From Streptomyces sp. CB03234 (GTDB lineage: Bacteria > Actinomycetota > Actinomycetes > Streptomycetales > Streptomycetaceae): a stretch of DNA of 64,000 nt. Position numbers and translations under genes: made by a program. Below, in pieces: positions 1-7,359 of the stretch. Each line of letters begins with the position of its first letter. Positions within the stretch are counted from its first letter, which is position 1. The stretch spans positions 487,591 to 551,590 of the forward strand of contig NZ_LIYH01000002.1 of the NCBI RefSeq assembly GCF_001905885.1, given 5' to 3'. Below the pieces are notes generated by a model. The model made no database searches, had not been told where the DNA came from, and saw nothing but the letters and a program-made list of their open reading frames with translations.

Positions 1-1729
1 GCCCGCCGTGCTCGAAGAAGTCGTCGTCGGGGCCGATCGCCGGCGCGTCCAGGACCTCGCGGAAGAGGTCCACGACGGTGGACAGCGGCTCGTCGCGGGG
101 CTCCGGCCTGTCCCTGTCCGGACCGTTGGCCGTGTCCGGGAGCTGCCCCGGAACGCCGGCCCCCGCCGCGCTCGTCCAGTCGCTCAGCCGGCGCTTGTCG
201 ATCTTGCCGTGCGGGTTCTTCGGCAGGACCGACACCCGGTACAGCACCCTGGGCACGGCCCAGTCGGGCAGGTGTGCCGCCAGCGGCGCCACCAGCGCGT
301 CCCTCTCCGCCCCTGTCAGGCGGACCACCTCGCCGGGCAGCGGGGCGAGCCGCGGGTCGGCCGGGACGGTGAAGGCCCACAGCGCGGTTCCGGTCCGCGG
401 GTCGGGGAACACCACGGCCTGGTCCACGGCAGGGTTCTCGCACAGGGCGCGCTCGACCCGGGCCGGCTCCAGCCGGTGGCCGCGGACCTTCACCTGGTCG
501 TCCAGCCGGCCGAGGAAGATCAGGTTCCCGTCGGCGTCGATCCGGCCCAGGTCGCCCGTCGTGTACACGCGCGCCCCGGGGGCGGCGGACAGCGGGTCGG
601 GGACGAACCGGCGGGCTGTGGCGGTCTCGTCGCCGAGGAAGCCGCGGGCCAGCAGCGGTCCGCCGATGTGGATCTCGCCGGACTCGCCCTGCGGCACCGG
701 CCGTCCGTCGCGCCGGACGCTGACCTCCACGTCCCGCAGCGGCGTGCCGAGCGGCACCTCCTCGGCGTCGGCCGGGAGCAGGCCGGTGTACATGGTGGAG
801 CTGACGGTGCACTCGGTCAGCCCGTACACGTGGGCCAGCCGGGCCGGTTGGCGGGCCTGCCACTCCCGGTAGGGCCGCGGGTCCATCCGCTCGCCGCCGA
901 CCACCACCAGGCGCAGTTCCGCCGGGGTGGTCAGGCCGTGCCCGTCGAGCCAGCGGGCGTACTCCAGCCAGTACTGCGTGGACAGTTCCACCACGGTGGT
1001 CCCGGTGCGGGCCATCGTGGTGTGCAACTCCTCCGCGTCCAGGGCCTGGGTGTCGGCCCGGCACACCACGGCCGCGCCGGAGACGAGCGCCGGGAAGACC
1101 TCCTCGATCAGTACGTCGAAGCCCAGCGAGCAGACCTGGAGCCAGCGGTCCTCGGCGGCCAGCTCCAGCCGCTCGGCGACCGCGACCGCGAATCGGCGCA
1201 GCGAGTCGCGCTCGATGACCGTGCCCTTGGGCTGCCCGGTGGACCCGGAGGTGAACAGCACGTACGCGACGTCGCTGCCGACCGCCGCCCGCGGCGGCCG
1301 CGGGAGCGGGAGCGTGGAGCCGCCCGCGTCCGCCGTCCGGCCGCCGGTGTCGGCGGGCCCGGCCGGCACGTACGCCGTCGCCGGTGCGTGGGCGCCGTCG
1401 CCGAGCCACACGGCCGCCTGCGTACGGCGCACCAGCGAGTCCCGCGCGGCGGCGGGCAGCCGGTCGTCCAGGACGGTGAACCCGGCCCCGGCCTTCAACG
1501 CCGCGACCATGCCCAGCACCGTGCGGCCGGGGTCGGGGAACGCGAGGCCCACCAGCCGCCCGGGGCCCGCGCCCCGCGTGGCCAGGGAACCGGCCCAGGC
1601 ATCGGTCAGCCGGTCCACCGACCGGTAGGTCATTACCTGATGCGGCGTCACCAGTGCGGCTGCGTCGGGGTGTTCGCGTACGCGGCGGTCCCACAGGTCC
1701 AGCACGTCGGGTTCCTCCACGGTGGTCAC
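1..1729 (-). CDS. NRPS adenylation-carrier protein, probably beta-lysine loading (partial)
   Basis: Translated by hand from the complement; 576 codons are present and the frame is open at the left edge. The order is adenylation domain then the beginning of a carrier domain. Visible cores are LFTSGSTGQPKGT (A3), GEIHIGG, YTTGDLGR (A7), LGRLDDQVKVRGHRLEP (A8) and PKNPHGKIDK with the A10 lysine. The carrier domain starts at VVDLFREVL and stops at DDDFFEHGG, just before the expected phosphopantetheine serine. The GTG start at 1729 overlaps the stop of the upstream PLP enzyme (GTGA), so the two are coupled. It should activate an amino acid as an adenylate and load it on its own carrier. Because a lysine 2,3-aminomutase is two genes upstream in the same operon, beta-lysine is the likely substrate (inference). 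A specificity code read by eye has acidic residues at two positions, compatible with a basic substrate. Confidence 0.9.
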   Translation of the reverse strand, partial: MTTVEEPDVLDLWDRRVREHPDAAALVTPHQVMTYRSVDRLTDAWAGSLATRGAGPGRLVGLAFPDPGRTVLGMVAALKAGAGFTVLDDRLPAAARDSLVRRTQAAVWLGDGAHAPATAYVPAGPADTGGRTADAGGSTLPLPRPPRAAVGSDVAYVLFTSGSTGQPKGTVIERDSLRRFAVAVAERLELAAEDRWLQVCSLGFDVLIEEVFPALVSGAAVVCRADTQALDAEELHTTMARTGTTVVELSTQYWLEYARWLDGHGLTTPAELRLVVVGGERMDPRPYREWQARQPARLAHVYGLTECTVSSTMYTGLLPADAEEVPLGTPLRDVEVSVRRDGRPVPQGESGEIHIGGPLLARGFLGDETATARRFVPDPLSAAPGARVYTTGDLGRIDADGNLIFLGRLDDQVKVRGHRLEPARVERALCENPAVDQAVVFPDPRTGTALWAFTVPADPRLAPLPGEVVRLTGAERDALVAPLAAHLPDWAVPRVLYRVSVLPKNPHGKIDKRRLSDWTSAAGAGVPGQLPDTANGPDRDRPEPRDEPLSTVVDLFREVLDAPAIGPDDDFFEHGG

Positions 1730-2886
1730 CGGACGTCCCCGCGGGTGCGCAGGAACTCCGACAGCTCCGCGAGCCCGGCCCGGAAGCCCTCCTCCGGGCC
1801 GCCGAAGCCGAGGCGGGCGCCATGCGGCTCGCCGAAGGCCGTACCCGGCACCAGGAGCGTGCGGTGGCGGGAGAGCAGCTCCAGGCAGAACCGTTCCACC
1901 GCCGCGGGACCGGCCGCGGCCTCCTCCAGCTCGCGGAAGACGGGCAGCGCGCACACCCCGCCCTCCGGCGGCGTCCAGCGCACCAGGTCCTCGTGCCGGG
2001 CCATCCACTCCGTGAGGTGCACCAGGTTGCGCCGCGCCTCGGCCGCCCGCGTGCCGATCAGCACGTCGGCGTGGCGCATCGCCCGCTCGGCGACCAGCTC
2101 GACCAGGGGGGACAGGAAGAGCGTGGTCCGGTCGCGCAGGGGGAAGGCGGCGCTGATCAGCTCCGGCGGCGCGATGGCCCAGCCGACCCGCAGCCCCGGC
2201 AGGCCGAAGGTCTTCGAGAAGGTGCCGTAGGACACCGTGTCGCCGCGGGTGGCGGCGGGGTCAGGCAGGACGTCCCAGCGGTGCGCGATCTCGCCGGTGG
2301 CGGCGTCCCACACCAGGGTCGCGCCGACGGCGGCGGTCCGCTCGGTGAGCGCCTTCAGACCCTGGGGCGAGAGCGTGGCCCCTGAGGGGTTGTGCGGGAA
2401 GTTGACGATGACGGCCGTGGTCCCCGGCGTGACCAGGCCTTCCAGCACGTCCTCGTCGATCTCGCCGTCGCGCACGGCCGCGGCCGGCAGCTCGGCGAGT
2501 TCGCAGCCCGCCGCCCGCGGGTAGTGGCCCAGCGAGTGGTAGATGCCCTGCTGGACGACGACCCGGTCGCCGGGCCGCAGCATGGTGCCCAGCGTGAGCG
2601 CGATGGCCTCGCTGGAGCCGTGGGTGACGAGCACCCGGTCGGCGTCCCCGTCCGCGTACCGGTCGGCGATCGCCTGCCGGATGCCCGCGCCCCCCTGGGA
2701 GACGCTGTCGTCCATGACGACTGCGTCCAGGTCCTCGGCCGGGATGCGGCACAGTTCGCGTATCTCGGCGAAGGTGTACGGGTGGACGCCGCTGGAGCTG
2801 ATGTCGTGGATGCCGGGGCCCAGGTGCCGGCGGTACCACTCCTCCAGCACCGGGGGGTCCTCACGCAGCGGACGCAGGCTGCTCAT
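1726..2886 (-). CDS. PLP-dependent capreomycidine-synthase-like enzyme (VioD/CmnD family)
   Basis: A 386-residue fold-type I PLP enzyme. The N-terminal DISSSGVHPYTF segment, the THGSSEA and VNFPHNPSGA segments and the SYGTFSKTFGLPGLRVGW block with the PLP lysine all resemble VioD of viomycin biosynthesis as I remember it. That family cyclises beta-hydroxyarginine to the six-membered guanidine amino acid capreomycidine; streptothricin clusters carry a homologue because streptolidine is made from capreomycidine. The ATG start overlaps the end of the aminomutase gene by 26 bp, and the stop overlaps the NRPS start, so this is the middle gene of a tight operon. An ordinary class I aminotransferase is the alternative, but the DISSSGVH signature argues for the capreomycidine group. 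Confidence 0.85.
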   Translation of the reverse strand: MSSLRPLREDPPVLEEWYRRHLGPGIHDISSSGVHPYTFAEIRELCRIPAEDLDAVVMDDSVSQGGAGIRQAIADRYADGDADRVLVTHGSSEAIALTLGTMLRPGDRVVVQQGIYHSLGHYPRAAGCELAELPAAAVRDGEIDEDVLEGLVTPGTTAVIVNFPHNPSGATLSPQGLKALTERTAAVGATLVWDAATGEIAHRWDVLPDPAATRGDTVSYGTFSKTFGLPGLRVGWAIAPPELISAAFPLRDRTTLFLSPLVELVAERAMRHADVLIGTRAAEARRNLVHLTEWMARHEDLVRWTPPEGGVCALPVFRELEEAAAGPAAVERFCLELLSRHRTLLVPGTAFGEPHGARLGFGGPEEGFRAGLAELSEFLRTRGDVR

Positions 2887-4330
2887 GGTTGTTCAACTGT
2901 CCCTTCTGCCCCTGACGGGTGCTCGGATGGGTGTCCCGCCACCAGCGCTGCCCGGCGAGCGGAAGCGTGTCGATCGGGTCGTAGTAGTGGTACGAGCCGC
3001 TGCGTGCCACGGGGTCCGCCGCTTCCAGCGGGGTGAGGTAGCTCTTGCTCCAGTGGGATATGCCGAGCTCGCGGTCGTAGGAGTCGGCCTGCTCCACCCA
3101 GCGCTTGCCGGCCATCGGCACGTCGCACACGATGCGGGGCGTGGCGAAACCGGGGAGATAGCCCATGATCTGACGCTGAATCAACTGGGCCTGATGCAGC
3201 GGCACCCGCCAGTGCTCGGCGTTGGGGATCATGTCGCACATGTAGAAGTAGTACGGCGTGATCCCCGCGTGGTCGCTGAGCGCGAAGCACAGGTCCAGCA
3301 GGTCGTGCGCGCTGTCGTTGACCCCGCGCATCAGCACCCCCTGGTTGCGCACCTCGTGCAGCCCCGCGCCCAGCAGTGCCCAGGCCGCCTCCGCCACCGC
3401 GGGCGTGATCTGCTGGGCGGCGTTGGCGTGGGTGTGCAGCGCGATGCGCACCCCGCGGGACCGGGCCGTCCGCGCCACCCGGGCGACGCCCTCCAGCACC
3501 GGACCGGACCGCCAGTGCTGGGGCAGGCCGACCAGTGCCTTGCTCGCCAGCCGGATGTCCCGGATCGACTCGATCTCCAGCAGGCCGCCGATGAAGCGCT
3601 CCAGGCGCGGCCACGGCATGTTGGCCAGGTCGCCGCCGGAGACCACCACGTCCCGGATGCCGGGGGAGGCGCGCAGGTGCTCCAGGATGCGGTCGGCCCG
3701 GTCGGCCGGCTTCAGCTGGAGCTTGTTCTTGGCGACCTGGGGCGTGGAGTTGCCCACCAGGTCCATCCGCGTGCAGTGCCCGCAGTACTGCGGGCACGTC
3801 GACAGCAGCTCGGCCAGCACCTTGGTGGGGTAGCGGTGGGTCAGCCCCTCCACCACCCACATGTCCTGCTCGTGCAGTGAGTCCCGGCTGGCCATCGGAT
3901 GCGAGGGCCACTGCGGGTGCCGGTCGGAGAAGACCGGCAGCATGTAACGGCGTACCGGGTCGTCGTAGAACGCCTTGGTGAGCTCGCCCGGACGGGCCGC
4001 GGCCGCCTCCGGCGCCATGGTGTTGATCATCTGGGGCGGCAGCAGCACCGACATGGTGGCGCGGTGCAGCCGGTCCTGCTCCCAGTCCTCGTAGAAACGT
4101 TCGTCCAGCAAGTCGCCCATGACCACGCGCAGGCCCTTCGCGTCCTTCACGCAGTGCGCGCGCTGCCACTGGGGGTCGGCCCACTCGGCCGCGGTGACGT
4201 CGCGCCACCCGGGCAAGCGCCGCCAGTCCGGCTCCACGAGTGGACGGCTGCGGTACTCGTAGGCGCCTTCCGGTGCTGCTGATTCCGTCCGGCTGCGTGC
4301 TGTGTCCACCAACCCGCCACCCAATCCCAT
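2861..4330 (-). CDS. Lysine 2,3-aminomutase-like radical SAM enzyme
   Basis: About 489 residues from the ATG at 4330. The radical SAM cluster motif CPQYCGHC puts cysteines at residues 179, 183 and 186. Other family marks are the lysine-binding aspartates in MRGVND and CDMIPNAEHWRVP, and a candidate PLP lysine in DVPMAGKR. Family enzymes use a 4Fe-4S cluster, SAM and PLP to convert L-lysine to L-beta-lysine, the side-chain unit of streptothricins and tuberactinomycins. It is first in the leftward operon ahead of the capreomycidine-synthase-like gene. The open frame continues upstream to 4933, but that stretch overlaps the divergent regulator and does not look like the family. A GTG at 4309 is an alternative start. 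Strict substrate (lysine versus another amino acid) is inferred from context. Confidence 0.88.
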   Translation of the reverse strand: MGLGGGLVDTARSRTESAAPEGAYEYRSRPLVEPDWRRLPGWRDVTAAEWADPQWQRAHCVKDAKGLRVVMGDLLDERFYEDWEQDRLHRATMSVLLPPQMINTMAPEAAAARPGELTKAFYDDPVRRYMLPVFSDRHPQWPSHPMASRDSLHEQDMWVVEGLTHRYPTKVLAELLSTCPQYCGHCTRMDLVGNSTPQVAKNKLQLKPADRADRILEHLRASPGIRDVVVSGGDLANMPWPRLERFIGGLLEIESIRDIRLASKALVGLPQHWRSGPVLEGVARVARTARSRGVRIALHTHANAAQQITPAVAEAAWALLGAGLHEVRNQGVLMRGVNDSAHDLLDLCFALSDHAGITPYYFYMCDMIPNAEHWRVPLHQAQLIQRQIMGYLPGFATPRIVCDVPMAGKRWVEQADSYDRELGISHWSKSYLTPLEAADPVARSGSYHYYDPIDTLPLAGQRWWRDTHPSTRQGQKGQLNNHEQPASAA

Positions 4331-4725
4331 CGGTTTCGGCCGTATCGCCTGCCGTCGATCTTGCAGAGCGTGGGAGGTTGTACACGAGGGGTATTTGTAC
4401 GGGGTGCAACCGCCGACTGCCCCTGTACAACTCGGGGTGGCACAGCGGGAAGCGGAAGCGTCCGGCCGGTGTTGAGGGTCGAGCGGACGGCCGTTCCGAC
4501 CCGGGCGAGCGGCTCCGGGGCTGGCCGGAATTATCGGTTGATGAGTTGATGTGTATGTCAGTGGCATGTACCAATAGCCGCAGCTCCGGTGCGGAGGCCT
4601 CCCTGTCGGGATTCCAGCGGTCTCCGGCTGATCGTGCCGTCGGGGCCGGACACCGCTGACCACGGTTGTACGGCCCGACGGGACCTGCGCGCCTTGTCGA
4701 GACAACCGATTTACTAGGGGGAAAT
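4331..4725. promoter_or_regulatory. Divergent promoter region with TTGTAC repeats
   Basis: Non-coding region of 395 bp between the leftward biosynthetic operon and the rightward regulator. The hexamer TTGTAC occurs at 4378-4383, 4395-4400 and 4666-4671, and its complement GTACAA at 4425-4430. The first and last of the clustered copies form inverted 8-bp arms GTTGTACA (4377-4384) and TGTACAAC (4424-4431). This may be an operator array for the adjacent regulator; that is inference from repetition only. No gene is seen here. Confidence 0.4.
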
Positions 4726-5556
4726 GTGCCCAGGCCAGAGCGGTCACTGGACCCTTCCGCAGGACCACTGGAGGCATTCGCCCACGACTTGCGCACGTTA
4801 CGGAGGCAGGCCGGGAACCCCTCGTACCGCACCATGGCGAAACTGGCGCACTACTCCGTGGCCACGCTCGCCGAGGCCGCCCGGGGACTGCACAAACCCT
4901 CCTTGAAGGTGACCCTCGCCTATGTGGCGGCATGCGGCGGAGACCTGGCGTCGTGGTCGCGCCGCTGGCACAGCGTCAGCAGCGAACTGGAAGCACGCGA
5001 CGCACCCGGACCCGGGCGGCTGGGCGGCCCGGAGCGGGAACCTCCTCGGTCCGGCCGGCGCGGGGCCGGGCCGGGTGGCCCGGAGCGCGGCGCGGACGGG
5101 GACGCCGGGTGGGGCGCCGCCCCGGCGGCGGGCCGCGCCCGCGACCAGGCCCGGGATATGGACAACCGTGTCCCGGTCCGCGGTCCCGCCCGGAACCGGG
5201 AACCGGACGATGTGGCGGCCCTGCAGCGGGAGCCGGACAACGGACCGGCCCGGAACCGGGAGCCGGACAACGGACCCGCCCGGGACCGGGAGCCGGACCG
5301 CGGCCCCGACCGGATGCCCGGTCACGGCTGGGGGCACCCCGGCACCCTCCCGCCCACCGCCTCCGCGAACGGCCCCGCCACGGACGAGCTGACCCTCGAC
5401 GAACGGGCCGAACTGCGCCGGCTGCGCAGTGAGGTCGAGGAGCTGCGGCGCGCGAACGAGGTGCTGAAGGCGGCGTCCGCGATCTTCGCCGCCGATCTCC
5501 GCACAACGTCGAAGGTCGTGTACAACTCGGCGGGCCGACAAGATCGGTTGGCGTGA
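4726..5556 (+). CDS. XRE-like DNA-binding regulator with repeat linker and IS3-OrfA-like tail
   Basis: About 276 residues from the GTG at 4726, which sits just after an AGGGGG ribosome site; an upstream in-frame ATG at 4666 is less likely. Residues about 15-85 look like an XRE-type helix-turn-helix common in Streptomyces (YRTMAKLAHYSVATLAEAARG, then LAYVAACGGD). The middle is Arg/Pro/Gly-rich with four 10-residue REPD repeats. The C-terminus, ERAELRRLRSEVEELRRANEVLK followed by AASAIFAADL, closely resembles the coiled-coil end of IS3-family transposase OrfA. Codon 25 is TTA (4798-4800), the rare leucine codon read by the bldA tRNA. Divergence from the beta-lysine genes makes it a candidate cluster regulator, but activator or repressor cannot be told. 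Confidence 0.7.
   Translation: MPRPERSLDPSAGPLEAFAHDLRTLRRQAGNPSYRTMAKLAHYSVATLAEAARGLHKPSLKVTLAYVAACGGDLASWSRRWHSVSSELEARDAPGPGRLGGPEREPPRSGRRGAGPGGPERGADGDAGWGAAPAAGRARDQARDMDNRVPVRGPARNREPDDVAALQREPDNGPARNREPDNGPARDREPDRGPDRMPGHGWGHPGTLPPTASANGPATDELTLDERAELRRLRSEVEELRRANEVLKAASAIFAADLRTTSKVVYNSAGRQDRLA
5197..5316 (+). repeat. Four 30-bp in-frame tandem repeats in the regulator gene
   Basis: Units begin at 5197, 5227, 5257 and 5287, each encoding REPD plus six variable residues. Units two and three are nearly identical. They lengthen the linker between the DNA-binding head and the coiled-coil tail. Confidence 0.75.
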
Positions 5557-5595
5557 CCGGTGCATCCCGCGCCCACTGGGCCCGGGGTGCACCGG
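5557..5595 (+). terminator. Hairpin between regulator and carbamoyltransferase
   Basis: Twelve-base arms at 5557-5568 and 5584-5595 pair with one G-T wobble, starting one base after the regulator stop codon. No U-tract follows, as is usual in Streptomyces. It may end or attenuate transcription into the carbamoyltransferase gene. Confidence 0.5.
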
Positions 5596-5625
5596 ACGAT
5601 CCCGACCGACCTTTGGGGACTGACC

Positions 5626-7359
5626 ATGCGTGTGCTCGGAGTCAACGGCTGGCCCGGCGCCAGCCACGACGGTGCTGCCTGCCTCGTCGTGGACGGCGAA
5701 GTCATCGCCCTGGCGGAGGAGGAACGCTTCACCCGGAACAAGCACGCCTACGGAGAGGCGCCCCTCAACGCCGCCGCCCACTGCCTCGCGGAGGGCGGTC
5801 TCACCCTGGACGACATCGACGTCGTCGCCCACGGGTGGGACCTGCCCAAGCTCTTCCGCGACCGGTGCCTGGACTGGTTCGCCGACGACGCCGCCGCGCT
5901 GGAACACCTGCTGCCCAAGGCGCTGTTCCCGCGCACCCGCGACCCGCGGCTGACGTTCGTCAACCACCACATCGCCCACGCCGCCAGCGCCTACCACCTC
6001 TCCGGGCGGGACCGCGGCGCCATCCTGGTCCTGGACGGCCAGGGCGAGGACGTGAGCACCACCCTCGCCGTCGGTATCGACGGCGAGATCAAGACCTTGC
6101 GCAGCTACACGCCCGGCTGGTCACTGGGCTACTTCTACGCCGCGGTCTGCGAGTACGCCGGCCTCGGTTCCGACGCGGCCGGCAAGATGATGGGCCTGGC
6201 CTCGTACGGCACCCCCCAGGACCTCACCTTCGGCGGCGCCTTCGGTTTCACGGACGAGGGTTTCACCATCGGCGTCGTCCCGCCGGACCTGCGCTCCACC
6301 GGCAGCACCGACGAGGAGACGGCCACCATACGGCACTGGCTTGAGCATCTGGAGAAGGTGCTGCCGGATGCCCCCAACCGCTCGGCCCGCCGCTTCGACC
6401 CCCGCGTGGGCCGCTACACCAAGGTCACCGACCGGGACCCGTTCGAGTACCGGGACATCGCGGCGACGGCCCAGGCAGCGCTGGAGCGCGCGGTCATGGC
6501 CGTCGTACGCACCCTGCTCCGGGAGAGCGGCGAGACCACCTTGCTGATCGCGGGCGGCGTCGGCTTCAACGCCACCCTCAACGGCAAGCTCATGCGCATG
6601 CCCGAGGTCCGAGACCTCTTCGTCCAGCCCCTCGCCGGCGACCAGGGCGTCTCGCTCGGCGCGGCGGTCTGGGTCGCGGCCCAGGAGGGCGACCGGATCC
6701 AGCCCATGAAGGGCTCGGTGGCCTGGGGTCCGCAGTGGAGCCCGGACCAGATCCGCCGGGTCCTCGATGCCTCCGGCACCGCCTACACCGAGCCCGCGGA
6801 CATCGCCGCCGCGACCGCGGACGTCCTGGCCGCCGGCGGAGTGGCCGGCTGGTTCCAGGGCCGGGCCGAGGGCGGCCCCCGCGCCCTCGGCCACCGCAGC
6901 ATGGTCGCCGTGCCGAACCCGGAGCAGACCCGCGACCGGGTCAACGTCCGCATCAAGGACCGGGAGGCGTGGCGGCCGTTCGCCCCGAGCATGCAGGAGG
7001 AGGCGGCCGACGCACTGATCGGCACCACGACCCCGCTGCCTTACATGATCGTCACCACTCCGGTCACCGAGGCCGGCGCCGCCGTCATGCCCGCCGTGGT
7101 CCACAGCGACCGCACCACCCGGCCGCAGACGGTCTCCGCGGACGTCGACCCCCTCTACCACCGGCTCATCGGCAAGGTCGGCGAGCACACCGGCACCGCC
7201 GTCATACTGAACACCTCCTTCAACGGCCGCGACGAACCAGTCGTCTGCAGCCCGCGCGACGCCCTCGCCACCTTCCACCGGCTGCCGATGGACGCCCTGG
7301 CCCTCGGGCCGTTCCTGGTGCGCCGCCCCGACGGCGCCCTGGGCGAGGCCGGCGCATGA
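5626..7359 (+). CDS. O-carbamoyltransferase, NodU/CmcH family
   Basis: About 577 residues from the ATG at 5626, preceded by TTTGGGGAC. The N-terminal ASKHA-like domain has VNHHIAHAASAYHLSG, with the metal-binding histidines of the family. The C-terminal domain has GRAEGGPRALGHRS, a carbamoyl-adenylate site motif, and LNTSFNGRDEPVVCSP. Members transfer a carbamoyl group from carbamoyl phosphate to a hydroxyl through carbamoyl-AMP. In streptothricins the aminosugar carries an O-carbamoyl group, and this enzyme type is absent from the tuberactinomycin pathway, which uses an ornithine-carbamoyltransferase-like ureido enzyme. The stop overlaps the next start (ATGA), so it is co-translated with the carrier-condensation protein. 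Confidence 0.92.
   Translation: MRVLGVNGWPGASHDGAACLVVDGEVIALAEEERFTRNKHAYGEAPLNAAAHCLAEGGLTLDDIDVVAHGWDLPKLFRDRCLDWFADDAAALEHLLPKALFPRTRDPRLTFVNHHIAHAASAYHLSGRDRGAILVLDGQGEDVSTTLAVGIDGEIKTLRSYTPGWSLGYFYAAVCEYAGLGSDAAGKMMGLASYGTPQDLTFGGAFGFTDEGFTIGVVPPDLRSTGSTDEETATIRHWLEHLEKVLPDAPNRSARRFDPRVGRYTKVTDRDPFEYRDIAATAQAALERAVMAVVRTLLRESGETTLLIAGGVGFNATLNGKLMRMPEVRDLFVQPLAGDQGVSLGAAVWVAAQEGDRIQPMKGSVAWGPQWSPDQIRRVLDASGTAYTEPADIAAATADVLAAGGVAGWFQGRAEGGPRALGHRSMVAVPNPEQTRDRVNVRIKDREAWRPFAPSMQEEAADALIGTTTPLPYMIVTTPVTEAGAAVMPAVVHSDRTTRPQTVSADVDPLYHRLIGKVGEHTGTAVILNTSFNGRDEPVVCSPRDALATFHRLPMDALALGPFLVRRPDGALGEAGA

Noticed and set aside
8..2385. Long plus-strand open frames over the NRPS and PLP genes (up to 740 codons)
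   Set aside because: They are antisense shadows of high-GC genes; the minus strand carries clear family motifs and the plus-strand products are Arg/Gly/Pro-rich without similarity.
4331..4933. N-terminal extension of the aminomutase to 690 residues
   Set aside because: The extra 200 residues overlap the divergent regulator, have no family similarity and lack a ribosome site; the family length fits the start at 4330.
5380..5556. A separate IS3 element at the end of the regulator
   Set aside because: Only about 45 codons resemble OrfA; there is no OrfB, no terminal inverted repeats and the frame is continuous with the regulator.
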